Below, in pieces: positions 27,746-38,941 of a stretch of 64,000 bases of DNA (positions are counted from its first letter, which is position 1; each line of letters starts with the position of its first letter). The notes beneath the pieces are model-generated. The model saw only the letters and a program-made list of their open reading frames with translations. It was not told where the DNA came from and did not search any database. Both the position numbers and the translations under genes were made by a program. This DNA comes from Pantoea sp. Cy-639. GTDB taxonomy: Bacteria > Pseudomonadota > Gammaproteobacteria > Pseudomonadales > Pseudomonadaceae. The stretch spans positions 124,001-188,000 of the forward strand of contig NZ_VWXI01000012.1 of assembly GCF_011752525.1 (NCBI RefSeq). Direction: 5' to 3'.

Positions 27746-28552
27746 ATGCAACTGATCGATATCGGCGTCAACCTGACCAACAGCAGTTTTCATGACCAGC
27801 AGGCGGCCGTGTTCGAGCGCGCCATGACGGCTGGCGTGGCGCAACTGGTGCTCACCGGCACCAGCCTGGAGGTCAGCCAGGACGCCCTGGCGCTGTGCCT
27901 GCAACTGGATGAAAGCGGCCAACGGCTGTTCAGCACCGCCGGCGTACACCCCCACGACGCCAGCAGTTGGGACAGCACCAGCGCGCGCGAACTGCGCGAT
28001 CTGCTGGCCCAGCCACGGGTCAGGGCCGTCGGCGAGTGCGGCCTGGACTTCAACCGTGACTTCTCCCCGCGCCCGCAACAGGAAAAGGCCCTGGAAGCGC
28101 AGCTGGCCCTGGCCGTCGAGCTGCGCCTGCCGGTGTTCCTCCATGAACGTGATGCCAGCGAGCGCCTGCTGGCCATTCTCAAGGACTTCCGCGACCACCT
28201 GCCTGGCGCCGTGGTGCACTGCTTCACCGGCGAACGCGATGCCCTTTTCGCCTACCTCGACCTCGACCTGCACATCGGCATCACCGGCTGGATCTGCGAC
28301 GAACGCCGTGGCACGCACCTGCATCCGCTGGTCGGCAACATCCCTGTCGGCCGCCTGATGCTCGAAAGCGACGCGCCCTACCTGCTACCGCGCAGCCTGC
28401 GGCCCAAGCCGAAAAACGGCCGCAACGAACCGGCCTATCTGCCGCAAGTCCTGCGCGAAGTGGCTCTACATCGCGGTGAATCCACCGAGTACACCGCCGC
28501 CCACACTAGCGCCTGCGCTCGGGCCTTCTTCGAGCTGCCCGAGGTTTCTTGA
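27746..28552 (+). CDS. TatD-family metal-dependent hydrolase / DNase
   Basis: A 268-residue TIM-barrel nuclease of the TatD family. Metal ligands are visible in [33 protein letters not shown] and [11 protein letters not shown]. Members remove damaged DNA ends and have 3'-5' exonuclease activity; a specific role here is not shown. I chose ATG 27746 (MQLIDIG), with GAGGT upstream, over a start 24 codons earlier that would lie before the promoter-like region. The chemoreceptor gene follows 86 bp later. Confidence 0.9.
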   Translation: MQLIDIGVNLTNSSFHDQQAAVFERAMTAGVAQLVLTGTSLEVSQDALALCLQLDESGQRLFSTAGVHPHDASSWDSTSARELRDLLAQPRVRAVGECGLDFNRDFSPRPQQEKALEAQLALAVELRLPVFLHERDASERLLAILKDFRDHLPGAVVHCFTGERDALFAYLDLDLHIGITGWICDERRGTHLHPLVGNIPVGRLMLESDAPYLLPRSLRPKPKNGRNEPAYLPQVLREVALHRGESTEYTAAHTSACARAFFELPEVS

Positions 28553-28638
28553 CGCATATCAAGGCCTGGGCTGGCCCTGGCGGGCACAATGATGGCACCT
28601 TGCCAATAATGTTTCCGCCAATTCAGAGAAGACCTTCC

Positions 28639-30117
28639 ATGGGTGCCTGGCTTAGCAATATTTCCCTCAGATACAAGTTCTGGGCCGTCAATGCGGTGGC
28701 CTTCGTCACCACCTTGCTGCTGGTGCTCTACGCCGTCTATCTGGAGCAACAGACCCGGACCAGCAGTGCCGTGGCACAGGCCCAGAGCGAGGCCCGGCTG
28801 CTGGCGGCCTGGCCTGCCGGACAACCACTGCCCGCCCTGGACAACCTGATCAGCTGGCGCAGCGGACAGACGCCCTCTTTCGCCGGGGAACCCCTGGAAA
28901 CGCTGCGCGATGGCCAGGGCTGGGTCGCGCTGCCCTCGCCCTGGATCCTCGGCGACAACCCCCTGGCCGGCGCCCAGGTGTTCCAGCAAGGCGACCGCCA
29001 CCTGGCCGTGCTTGCCCAGTCTCCGAGCCTGCGTCAGGTGTATTTCGACCGTTTCGGCAACTATGCGGTGTGCGTGCTGGTGCTGATGCTGGCGATGCTC
29101 TGCGCCTCGCAACTGTTGATCCGCTTCCTGCTCAGCCAGCTCAATACCCTCAAGGACGTGATGCTGCACGTGGAGAAGACCGGCGACCTGGCTGCCCGGG
29201 TCCCCCTGGCCTGTGGCGACGAAGTCGGCCAGATGGCCGGTGCCTTCAATGCCATGCAAGCCACCTACCACCGGGTGGTCAGCACCGTCGCGCGCACCGC
29301 CGCCCAGCTCGACTCCGGCGCCGCGCGCCTGGCCGGCAGCATGGACGAAGTCCGCCACGGCATGATCGGCCAGCAGAGCGAGACCGACCAGGCCGCCACC
29401 GCCATCAACGAAATGACCGCCACCGTGCACCACATCGCCCAGCACGCCGGCGCCACCCGTGACCTGTCGCAGAGCGCCGACGCCCTGGCCGGCACCGGCC
29501 AGGCCGTGGTTGGCCGCGTGCAGGACTCGATCGCCGGGCTCTCCAGTGGCGTGCAGCAGACCGCCGAGATGATCCGCCAACTGGCCGACGACAGCCAGAA
29601 GATCAACAGCGTGGTCGGGGTGATCCACAGCATCGCCGAACAGACCAACCTGCTCGCCCTCAACGCCGCCATCGAAGCCGCCCGAGCGGGCGACCTGGGT
29701 CGCGGCTTCGCGGTGGTCGCCGACGAGGTGCGCAACCTGGCCAAGCGCGTGCAGACCTCCACCGACGAAATCACCACCATGGTCGCCGATTTGCAGGCCG
29801 GCACCCGCGACGCGGTGGACTTCATGCAGGAGAGTTCGTACAAGGCCGACGATTGCGTCAAGCAGGCGCGCGAGGCCGGCGAGGCCCTGGCCGAGATCAC
29901 CAGTGCCGTGGCGCAGATGCGCGAGAGCAACACGCAGATCGCCGTGGCCGCCGAGCAGCAGAGCCAGGTGGCCGAGGAGATGAACCGCGCAGTGGTCAGC
30001 ATTCGCGACGTCACCGAGGAAACCGTGCAGCAGACCGTTGGTTCGGCCACCACCAGCAACGAGTTGGCGACCCTGGCAGGCGAACTGAACAAAGCCATCG
30101 GCCAGCTCAAGCTCTAG
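28639..30117 (+). CDS. Methyl-accepting chemotaxis protein, short periplasmic sensor
   Basis: A 492-residue transmembrane chemoreceptor. Membrane helices lie near residues 16-36 ([18 protein letters not shown]) and 139-160 ([19 protein letters not shown]), enclosing a short sensor of about 100 residues. A HAMP domain (about 163-215) precedes the signalling coiled coil with the conserved hairpin tip [18 protein letters not shown] and [13 protein letters not shown]. There is no C-terminal CheR-binding pentapeptide; it ends AIGQLKL. The ligand cannot be predicted. I start at [15 protein letters not shown] with an AGAGAAGA site. Confidence 0.93.
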   Translation: MGAWLSNISLRYKFWAVNAVAFVTTLLLVLYAVYLEQQTRTSSAVAQAQSEARLLAAWPAGQPLPALDNLISWRSGQTPSFAGEPLETLRDGQGWVALPSPWILGDNPLAGAQVFQQGDRHLAVLAQSPSLRQVYFDRFGNYAVCVLVLMLAMLCASQLLIRFLLSQLNTLKDVMLHVEKTGDLAARVPLACGDEVGQMAGAFNAMQATYHRVVSTVARTAAQLDSGAARLAGSMDEVRHGMIGQQSETDQAATAINEMTATVHHIAQHAGATRDLSQSADALAGTGQAVVGRVQDSIAGLSSGVQQTAEMIRQLADDSQKINSVVGVIHSIAEQTNLLALNAAIEAARAGDLGRGFAVVADEVRNLAKRVQTSTDEITTMVADLQAGTRDAVDFMQESSYKADDCVKQAREAGEALAEITSAVAQMRESNTQIAVAAEQQSQVAEEMNRAVVSIRDVTEETVQQTVGSATTSNELATLAGELNKAIGQLKL

Positions 30118-30154
30118 CTCCACGCGGCTATGACCACCATAGCCAGCCTCGATT

Positions 30155-30172
30155 GGCCCCCTTGCGGGGGCC
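30155..30172. terminator. Possible terminator hairpin after the chemoreceptor gene
   Basis: GGCCCCC-TTGC-GGGGGCC, a perfect 7-bp GC stem 38 bp after the chemoreceptor stop. There is no T-run, so termination is weak or Rho-assisted. Confidence 0.5.
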
Positions 30173-30209
30173 GCACTAAGCTTCTGGACATGTCTGCGAG
30201 GAACTGTCC

Positions 30210-30578
30210 ATGAGCAAGCGACTGCCCAACCTGCCCGCCTGGCAATGGCGCGGCTACCACCACAACCACCGCCATCCGGCCAACCTGGTCCTGCACCTGA
30301 TTGCCGTACCGCTGTTCATCCTCGGCGCGCTGCTGGTGCTGTCGGGGCTACTCGGCCTGGACCTGTCGCAGTTGGCGGTCGGCGCCATCGCCCTGATCGC
30401 CGGTCTCGGCCTGCAGCGCCAGGGGCATCGCCTGGAGGCCGAACAACCCGAGCCCTTCGCCAACCGCAAGGACGCCGTGCAACGGCTGCTGACCGAGCAG
30501 TTCATCACCTTTCCGCGATTCGTGCTGAGTGGGGCATGGTGGAAGGCATGGCGAGAGCGGCATACGCATCGGCATTGA
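30210..30578 (+). CDS. Mpo1-like (DUF962) membrane protein
   Basis: A 122-residue inner-membrane protein. The N-terminal YHHNHRHPANLVLHLIAVPLF contains the spaced His and Asn residues of the Mpo1/DUF962 family, whose yeast member is an Fe-dependent 2-hydroxy fatty acid dioxygenase. Two hydrophobic helices follow (VLHLIAVPLFILGALLVLSG and LSQLAVGAIALIAGLGL), and a His-rich tail WRERHTHRH ends it. Oxidation of fatty acids is an inference from the family; no bacterial role is shown. AGGA precedes ATG 30210. Confidence 0.75.
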   Translation: MSKRLPNLPAWQWRGYHHNHRHPANLVLHLIAVPLFILGALLVLSGLLGLDLSQLAVGAIALIAGLGLQRQGHRLEAEQPEPFANRKDAVQRLLTEQFITFPRFVLSGAWWKAWRERHTHRH

Positions 30579-30606
30579 GTTCGGTCGTATCACCGCGAAC
30601 GAGGTG

Positions 30607-30670
30607 TCGCGAACGGGCCGCGTTGCGGTCCTGTCGCGAAACAAGGCCGCTCCTGCAAGGGGCTGCGGCC
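30607..30670. repeat. REP-like sequence between Mpo1-like and thioesterase genes
   Basis: Two TCGCGAA boxes (30607 and 30634) are followed by CAAGGCCGCTCCTGCAAGG, the reverse of the GCGGCCTTGTG core seen upstream of pabB and near lon; GGCCGC at 30645 pairs with GCGGCC at 30665. It lies between converging genes. Confidence 0.5.
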
Positions 30671-30674
30671 CAAA

Positions 30675-31472
30675 TCAGGCAAACACCGTAACGGTCTGCC
30701 GGCTCAGCGCCACCAACGCCCCCTCTGCGGTCCACAGCGCCGCTGCGGCATGCCCATAGCCATCGCGCGCCTGCTCGGTCTCCACCACATAGCGGCACCA
30801 ATCCAGCGTCGACAAGGTCGGCGCGGGCTGGATGAACTCGATGGTCCAGGTCAGGGTACTGCCCGCCGCCGGCTGCTTGAGGTGCGGCAACAGGCTTGGC
30901 GGCCAGGCATCCACCAGCGCCAGTACATGAGCCGCCTCGGCCGGCGCTTCGCTCACATCGCGCAAGCGCACCCATCCACCCATCTGGCGCGACGGATTGC
31001 CGCTGAACGGTAACCCGCCCACCGCCCACCGCAAGGCCACATGGCGCATGAATTCGGGGGTGACACCCTTGATGAAGGGCAGTTCTGGCGCAGCCTGCTC
31101 AAGAGGCTTCAGAGGTGCCGCTGGCAACGCCTCGACAGCCACCACCGATGGCCTGCCGGCGCCGAAGCTACCTTGCACAAGGGTCACCACCTGCCCGCCC
31201 TGCACCGCACGACCGAGCAAGGTGCTCACCGCCTTGCCCTCGCGCAGCACCTCCACCTCCAGACTGATCGGTACATCCGGTGCAGCCGGCCCGACGAAGG
31301 TGATGGCCAGCGAACGCACCGGGCGATCGTCGGCGAGCTTCTGCCGCATCGCCTCATGCAGCATCGCCGCCATCAGGCCGCCAAACACCGCGCGCCCCTG
31401 CGCCCAGCTCGGCGGTACGACGACTGCCTCGGGCTGCGCACGCGCCGCCATCAACAACTCTGTGAAGTTCAT
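30675..31472 (-). CDS. Acyl-CoA thioesterase family protein (double hot-dog)
   Basis: A 265-residue protein with two hot-dog halves, like TesB-type thioesterases. The first half contains AVFGGLMAAMLHEAM and RSLAITFVGPAAPDVPISLE; the second contains LTWTIEFIQPAPTLSTLDWC and HAAAALWTAEGALVALSRQ. These enzymes hydrolyse acyl-CoA esters in the cytosol; chain-length preference is not visible. The ATG at 31472 has a GGAG site. It is followed on the same strand by no partner gene and stands 105 bp from the CHAD gene. Confidence 0.87.
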   Translation of the reverse strand: MNFTELLMAARAQPEAVVVPPSWAQGRAVFGGLMAAMLHEAMRQKLADDRPVRSLAITFVGPAAPDVPISLEVEVLREGKAVSTLLGRAVQGGQVVTLVQGSFGAGRPSVVAVEALPAAPLKPLEQAAPELPFIKGVTPEFMRHVALRWAVGGLPFSGNPSRQMGGWVRLRDVSEAPAEAAHVLALVDAWPPSLLPHLKQPAAGSTLTWTIEFIQPAPTLSTLDWCRYVVETEQARDGYGHAAAALWTAEGALVALSRQTVTVFA

Positions 31473-31577
31473 GCACCGGGCTCCTGCGCAAAAGTCTCGA
31501 TCTTAACCAGCATGCGCAGTCACGGCAGCCCGCATTTCGGTCATTCGCCGGGGCGAATACTCATCCGCTCCACGCAA

Positions 31578-32345
31578 TCAACGCCGCGCCAGGGCCTTGC
31601 GCAGTGCATCCAGGGTGATATCGGACTCGCCTTCGGCCGCCTGCAACTCCTGCTCCCAGGCCATCGTACAACCGGACAGGTCACGCTGATCGCGCGCCTG
31701 GAGCAACCACTGCACCCGGTCATGCCAATCGCCCAGGTCGCCCTGGGCCTGCCTGAGCAAGCGTTGCAGACGTTTGCCGGCATGTCCGAGCTGCGGATAG
31801 GCCTCGGCGCCGTACCGCGCGCGCTTGATCAGCAAGCGCAGGCGATGACGGTCATGGGCCGGGTCATCCAGCGCGGCCCGTAACGCACGCCACTGTTTTT
31901 CCAGGCGCTTGTCGAGCCGTCGGCGCAAATGCTCGGCCAGCCCCTCGCGTCCAGCCGCACGCAGGAACATCGGAAAGGCCTCGAGAATCGCCAGTACCCG
32001 ATGCAGTTGCGGGCTGGCCGCGACACCGGCGAAGGTCCGCGCCCGCCCTTCCAGGCGGCGTTCGCCCGCCTGGCCATGGCCTTGCGCGATCAACTGCGCA
32101 GCCAGCACCTCACGATCACGCAACGGCGTCGTGAGGGTGCCCAGGGACTTCGCAGCGTCCTCCAGGTGATCGACCCCTGGCAAGCCACGCAACGGCCGTA
32201 GCAGGCTGCGCAGGCGTCGCAGCGTGGTGCGCAGGTCATGCAGTGCCTCGCTGTCGGTATCGGCAGCCAGGCGCTCGCGACAGGCCAGCAGGCGCACGTC
32301 CAGCACCAGCACCTGGGCAACCACATGGTCGAGCATGGCGGACAT
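31578..32345 (-). CDS. CHAD domain-containing protein
   Basis: A 255-residue protein made almost wholly of a CHAD domain, an alpha-helical bundle with conserved His and Arg that binds polyphosphate. Visible features are EALHDLRTTLRRLRSLLRPL near the N-terminus and DRHRLRLLIKRARYGAEAY in the second half. Unlike many CHAD proteins it has no CYTH (triphosphatase) domain. ATG 32345 has a GGGAGGTG site. The small lipoprotein gene lies 14 bp upstream on the same strand and may be cotranscribed. Confidence 0.88.
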   Translation of the reverse strand: MSAMLDHVVAQVLVLDVRLLACRERLAADTDSEALHDLRTTLRRLRSLLRPLRGLPGVDHLEDAAKSLGTLTTPLRDREVLAAQLIAQGHGQAGERRLEGRARTFAGVAASPQLHRVLAILEAFPMFLRAAGREGLAEHLRRRLDKRLEKQWRALRAALDDPAHDRHRLRLLIKRARYGAEAYPQLGHAGKRLQRLLRQAQGDLGDWHDRVQWLLQARDQRDLSGCTMAWEQELQAAEGESDITLDALRKALARR

Positions 32346-32359
32346 GCGCACCTCCCTGA

Positions 32360-32638
32360 TCAACGACCGGCGCGAGACTCACGAATGTAGAACCGGGCCT
32401 TCTCGGCCTTGTGGGTGCAGCCTTCGAAACCTTCGAACTGTTGCTGGGTCTTGGCGCCGGTCAGCAGCGACAGCGCCTTGGAGTAGCTGACGGTGCCGGC
32501 GAAGCCTTCCGCCTTGGCCAGGTCAAGCTCCTTCCAGGCGGCATCGAGCTGGGTCGCGCAGCTGTCGCGGTAAGCCGTCTTGCCCGCGCAGCCGCTCAGG
32601 GCCAGGGCAATCAGAGGAAGGATGATCCAGGCTTTCAT
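32360..32638 (-). CDS. Small putative lipoprotein
   Basis: A 92-residue predicted lipoprotein. Lipobox LALSGC places the lipidated cysteine near residue 17; the mature part is helical with two further Cys (SCATQLDAAWKELDLAKAEG and FEGCTHKAEKARFY) that might form a disulfide. Family not recognised; residues 35-85 look like a helical hairpin common in small Pseudomonas envelope proteins. It precedes the CHAD gene by 14 bp. RBS GAGGTAACACCC is present. Confidence 0.8.
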   Translation of the reverse strand: MKAWIILPLIALALSGCAGKTAYRDSCATQLDAAWKELDLAKAEGFAGTVSYSKALSLLTGAKTQQQFEGFEGCTHKAEKARFYIRESRAGR

Positions 32639-32793
32639 GGGTGTTACCTCGGGTAAATGACAAAGGTCGCCGTTCGACGACTGAACGAACGGAAAGTGCC
32701 CTGCTCAGCGTAGCTCAGCGCGGACCACATTGAAGCACAGGCGGCAATGGGTGCATTGTTGGACCATCGTTGCACAGGCACAGGGGGACCATC

Positions 32794-33834
32794 ATGGGTA
32801 AACGCGTGGCATTGGTGCTGGGTTCAGGCGGCGCCCGGGGGTACGCACATATTGGCGTGATCGAGGAAATCGAGCGCCGCGGCTATGAGATCGCCTGCAT
32901 CGCGGGCTGCTCCATGGGGGCGGTGATCGGCGGCATCTACGCGGCCGGCAAGCTCGACGAATACCGCAGCTGGATCGAAAGCCTGGACTACCTCGACGTG
33001 CTGCGCCTGGTGGATGTCAGCTTCCGCCTGGGCGCCATCCGCGGCGACAAGGTGTTCGGACAGATCCGCAAGATTGTCGGCGAGATCAACATCGAACAGT
33101 TGCGCATCCCCTACACCGCAGTCGCCGCCGACCTTACCAACCAGCAGGAGATCTGGTTCCAGGAGGGCTGCCTGCACCAGGCCATGCGCGCCTCGGCGGC
33201 GATCCCGAGCCTGTTCACCCCGGTGATGCAAGGCAATCGCATGCTGGTCGACGGCGGCATCCTCAATCCCTTGCCCATCGTCCCGGTGGTGTCCAGCCAC
33301 TGCGACCTGATCATCGCCGTCAACCTCAACGCCACCAACCAGAAGCAGTACCAGTTGCCGGTGATCGAACGACCCGCGGCGTTCAAGATGCGTTTCGAGG
33401 CCCTGATCAGCTCGCTCGGCTCGCGCCTGCCCTTCCGACGCAAGCCAGCGGAACAATTGATGCGCATCGAGCAGGAGATCGGCGCCGAGAGCTTAGCGTC
33501 ATCCAACCCCTGGCTGGGAGAAAGTGCCGAGCCGGAAGGCCAGCAGCCGGCGGCGGCGCCGGAAAGCGAAGGCGCGCCGCGCTCGGCCACCGGCTCGTTC
33601 ATCATCGACAACGTGGGACCGGCGTCGCTGCTCGACCTGATCAACCAGAGCTTCGAGGTCATGCAGACTTCACTGGCGCAGTACAAGATCGCGGGCTATC
33701 CACCGGACATACTGATCAACGTGCCCAAGCGGGTGTGCCGGTTCTTCGAGTTCTACAAGGCACCGGAGCTGATTGCCCTGGGGCGGGAGATCGCGCGGGA
33801 CACGCTGGACAGCCACGAACGCGAGCGGCGCTAG
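32794..33834 (+). CDS. Patatin-like phospholipase family protein (RssA/YlbK-like)
   Basis: A 346-residue cytosolic or peripheral lipid acyl hydrolase. The oxyanion motif GSGGARGYAHIGVIEEI, the nucleophile elbow GCSMGAVIGG (GxSxG) and the catalytic Asp in VDGGILNPLP are all intact, so an active Ser-Asp dyad is likely. A Pro- and Ala-rich linker near residues 245-265 separates a helical C-terminal part. I start at MGKRVALVLGSGG, preceded by AGGGGGACC. A shared hairpin terminator separates it from the converging ppiD. Confidence 0.9.
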   Translation: MGKRVALVLGSGGARGYAHIGVIEEIERRGYEIACIAGCSMGAVIGGIYAAGKLDEYRSWIESLDYLDVLRLVDVSFRLGAIRGDKVFGQIRKIVGEINIEQLRIPYTAVAADLTNQQEIWFQEGCLHQAMRASAAIPSLFTPVMQGNRMLVDGGILNPLPIVPVVSSHCDLIIAVNLNATNQKQYQLPVIERPAAFKMRFEALISSLGSRLPFRRKPAEQLMRIEQEIGAESLASSNPWLGESAEPEGQQPAAAPESEGAPRSATGSFIIDNVGPASLLDLINQSFEVMQTSLAQYKIAGYPPDILINVPKRVCRFFEFYKAPELIALGREIARDTLDSHERERR

Positions 33835-33878
33835 ACCGCCGGAAGCACCATGCTGACGCAGGCGCACAGCGCAGAAAC

Positions 33879-33906
33879 GAAACAGGCCGCATAAGCGGCC
33901 TGTTTC
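33879..33906. terminator. Bidirectional terminator between patatin-like gene and ppiD
   Basis: A perfect 12-bp stem GAAACAGGCCGC/GCGGCCTGTTTC with loop ATAA lies 17 bp from the ppiD stop and 45 bp from the other stop. Confidence 0.8.
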
Positions 33907-33922
33907 GCGTTCAGTGCAACAC

Positions 33923-35782
33923 TCAGTAGCGAGTGATGTCGGCACTGCCTTCGAGCTGCTTGCGGTAGGCCGCGAAGTCCTGCGAGCCGGCACGCGAAGC
34001 GAGGTAGCGACGGATCTGCGCCTTCTCGTCCTCGGTGGCGGCAGCCCCTTCGTTGACGCCCTTGAGCTGGATCACCACCAGGCTGCCATCGGCCAGGACC
34101 ACGCTGCCATAAGCAGGCTTGTCCTTCGACTCCGGCTTGGCCATGCGGAACACCGCCTGCAGCTCAGCCGGATCGATGCCGTCCTGACCGCGGGTGGCGG
34201 CCTCCTGAACGGTCCAGTGCTGGCTGCCCGGGGCGACCGAACCGTCACGCAGGCCGGCGATCAGCTTGTCGGCCTTGGCCTTGAGTTCGGCGGTCGCCTT
34301 CTCCTTGGCCAGGTGCTCGCTGATTTTCTTGGCCACCGCTTCCAGCGGCATTTGCTCCGGCTTGCGATGTTCCTTGACGCGCAGCACGACGACAGTCTCG
34401 GGATCGAGTTCGATGCCGTTGCTGTTGGCGCCTTCGTCCAGCACTTCCTCACTGAAGGCGGCCTGGATCACGCCACGGTTGGCGGTGATACCTTCGCCGC
34501 CTTCACGGCCGAACGGCGCGGAAGTCTGGACTTTCAGGCCCAGGTCCTGGGCTGGCTGGGCCAGGTCGGAAGCCTCGAACGCGGCGTCCTCGAGCTGCTT
34601 GGTCACCTCGACGAAACGCTGCTCCACCTGCTGGGTCTTCAGCTCGTGGGTCAGCTTGTCCTTGAGGCTGGCGAAGCTAGGCACGTCAGGTGCCTGGACA
34701 CCCAGCAGCTTGATCAGGTGGTAACCGTACTCGGTACGGACCGGCGCGGACACCTGGTCCTTGCCCAGCTTGTTCAGCGCATCCTCGAAGGCCGGGTCGT
34801 AGACGCCCGGACCAGCGAAGCCAAGGTCGCCACCGCTGTTGGCCGAGCCAGGATCCTGGGAGAACTCCTTGGCCAGCTTGGCGAAGTCTTCACCCTTGGC
34901 CAGGCGCTGCTGGATCTCCTCGATGCGGGCCTTGGCCTGCGCGTCGCTGGTCTTGTCGTTGACCTCGATGAGAATGTGCGCGGCATGGCGCTGCTCGCCG
35001 AGGTTGGCGATTTCCTTCTCGTACAGCGCCTTGAGTTCGTCGTCGTTGACCTTGACCTGGTCGAAGAAGGCCGACTTCTTCAGCTCGATGTAGTCGATGA
35101 CCACCTGGTCGCGGGTCATGAACTCCTTGGCATGCTGGTCGTAATGAGCCTTGACCTCGTCGTCGCTCACCTTGACCGCGGCCGGATCGGCCTTGAAGGT
35201 CAGCGAGGCGAAATCGCGGGTCTGCTTCTCCAGGCGGGCGAACGCCTCGACCTGCTTGTCGGTGACGAAGCTGCTGCCGGCAATGCCGGTGCGCAGTTGG
35301 CCGATGAGCATTTCCTGGGCGAGCATCTCGCGGAACTGCATACGGCCGTAGCCCATCTGGCGGATGACTGCATCGAAGCGCTCGGCGCTGAACTTGCCAT
35401 CGACCTGGAACTCAGGCGTCTGCAGGATCAACTGGTCAAGCGCTGCCTCGGAGAAGGCGAACTTGGCGTCCTCGGCCCCCTGCAACAGCAGCTTGCGATC
35501 GATCAGCCCCTTGAGCGCGGCTTCACGCAGCATCTTCTCGTCCAGCAGCGCAGGGTCGAAGTCCTTGCCCAGCTGTTGCATCAGCTGGCGGCGCTGCATG
35601 TCGACAGCCTGGCTCAGCTCGTTCTGGCTGATGGTCTGGCCGTTCACCTTGGCGGCGTCCTGACTGTGGCTGGTGGCCTTGAAGATGGCTTCGAAGCCGG
35701 TCAATGCCATCAGCACGACAATGAGGCCAATGATGGTCTTGGCAATCCAACCTTGTGAATTGTCCCTGATATTCTGCAGCAT
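33923..35782 (-). CDS. ppiD: Periplasmic folding chaperone / peptidyl-prolyl isomerase PpiD
   Basis: Membrane-anchored periplasmic chaperone that assists proteins leaving the Sec translocon. The 619-residue protein starts MLQNIRDNSQGW, has one membrane anchor (TIIGLIVVLMALTGFEAIF, about 16-34), a SurA-like chaperone domain (about 40-240) and a parvulin domain (about 265-360, HAAHILIEVND to VRTEYGYHLIKLLG). I reject the 26 upstream codons as they lie in the leader. It lies downstream of hupB, lon, clpX, clpP and tig, the usual order, but with its own promoter region after the hupB terminator. Confidence 0.95.
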   Translation of the reverse strand: MLQNIRDNSQGWIAKTIIGLIVVLMALTGFEAIFKATSHSQDAAKVNGQTISQNELSQAVDMQRRQLMQQLGKDFDPALLDEKMLREAALKGLIDRKLLLQGAEDAKFAFSEAALDQLILQTPEFQVDGKFSAERFDAVIRQMGYGRMQFREMLAQEMLIGQLRTGIAGSSFVTDKQVEAFARLEKQTRDFASLTFKADPAAVKVSDDEVKAHYDQHAKEFMTRDQVVIDYIELKKSAFFDQVKVNDDELKALYEKEIANLGEQRHAAHILIEVNDKTSDAQAKARIEEIQQRLAKGEDFAKLAKEFSQDPGSANSGGDLGFAGPGVYDPAFEDALNKLGKDQVSAPVRTEYGYHLIKLLGVQAPDVPSFASLKDKLTHELKTQQVEQRFVEVTKQLEDAAFEASDLAQPAQDLGLKVQTSAPFGREGGEGITANRGVIQAAFSEEVLDEGANSNGIELDPETVVVLRVKEHRKPEQMPLEAVAKKISEHLAKEKATAELKAKADKLIAGLRDGSVAPGSQHWTVQEAATRGQDGIDPAELQAVFRMAKPESKDKPAYGSVVLADGSLVVIQLKGVNEGAAATEDEKAQIRRYLASRAGSQDFAAYRKQLEGSADITRY

Positions 35783-35847
35783 GCGTCCCCCAGAAACGGT
35801 TGTACCACTGCGTCGACAACCGCGGAGCGTGGGTAGAGTCCTGATAA

Positions 35848-35876
35848 AAGAAAGGCGCATCCAGTGGATGCGCCTT
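35848..35876 (-). terminator. Rho-independent terminator of hupB
   Basis: Stem GGCGCATCC/GGATGCGCC (loop three bases) followed on the minus strand by a T-rich tail (TTTCTTTTATC). It lies between the hupB stop and ppiD. Confidence 0.8.
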
Positions 35877-35964
35877 CTCGAAGCGAGCGTGCCAGCGGGA
35901 ACGTTTGCGACCCCGCCGTCACGCGGTCGGCCCTGGCGAACCCGGGCCGGCTGAAAGAGACGAC

Positions 35965-36237
35965 TTAGTTGACGGCGTCTTTCAGGCCTTTACCAGCCTT
36001 GAAGCCTGGAACCTTGGCAGCAGCGATCTTGATCGCCTTGCCGGTTTGCGGGTTGCGGCCGGTGCGCTCGGCGCGCTCCTTGACCGAGAAGGTACCGAAG
36101 CCGACCAGGACGACGTCGTCGCCTGCTTTCAGGGCACCGGTCACGGAGTCGATCACAGCATCCAGAGCTTTGCCAGCGGCAGCCTTGGAAATGTCAGCCG
36201 ATACAGCGATAGCGTCAATCAGTTCCGACTTGTTCAC
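35965..36237 (-). CDS. hupB: DNA-binding protein HU-beta
   Basis: A 90-residue histone-like nucleoid protein. It begins [18 protein letters not shown] and carries the DNA-embracing arm [22 protein letters not shown], the family signature. Codon choice is more biased than in neighbouring genes (many GCT and GTC), as for an abundant protein. It lies downstream of lon with a 153-bp gap, the standard lon-hupB order in gammaproteobacteria, and has its own terminator. Confidence 0.97.
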   Translation of the reverse strand: MNKSELIDAIAVSADISKAAAGKALDAVIDSVTGALKAGDDVVLVGFGTFSVKERAERTGRNPQTGKAIKIAAAKVPGFKAGKGLKDAVN

Positions 36238-36390
36238 TCTAAGTCCCCTTATATCACTATTGAGTTTGTTTCTAAGTATGTATTGAAAAGCTTATGAAAC
36301 GTGCGCTGGGTGGCCTGTTGACAATGGCGTGCCGCTTTATAGCAAGGGCCCGAAAAAGCTGTCAACCAACGCCCCCCAGCGAAATACGTA

Positions 36391-38787
<2,397 letters not shown>

Positions 38788-38844
38788 GATTTCGCCTCTA
38801 CAGCGGCCTTGTGGCCGGAAACCTTTGGAAATGGTGCTTGGGGC

Positions 38845-38875
38845 TAATGTGGGGGCAGCCCTGGCAAATTACAAG
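38845..38875 (-). promoter_or_regulatory. Sigma-32 (heat-shock) type promoter of lon
   Basis: On the minus strand CTTGTAA (38875-38869) and CCCCACAT (38854-38847) are separated by 14 bases, against the sigma-32 consensus CTTGAAA and CCCCATnT. It ends about 58 bp before the lon start codon, after the clpX terminator. Confidence 0.75.
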
Positions 38876-38894
38876 CGCCTGGCCCATGAAATGC

Positions 38895-38918
38895 AAAAAG
38901 GGGCCCGAAGGCCCCTTT
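38895..38918 (-). terminator. Rho-independent terminator of clpX
   Basis: GGGGCC-(4-base loop)-GGCCCC flanked by A and T triplets and followed on the minus strand by a run of Ts; it lies 24 bp after the clpX stop and just before the lon promoter. Confidence 0.85.
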
Positions 38919-38941
38919 CTGCAATGCCACCCCTTGCCCGA

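Noticed and set aside
33914..35758. 614-codon open frame opposite ppiD
   Set aside because: Antisense to an intact ppiD with Leu, Gly and His-rich repetitive translation; no family signature.
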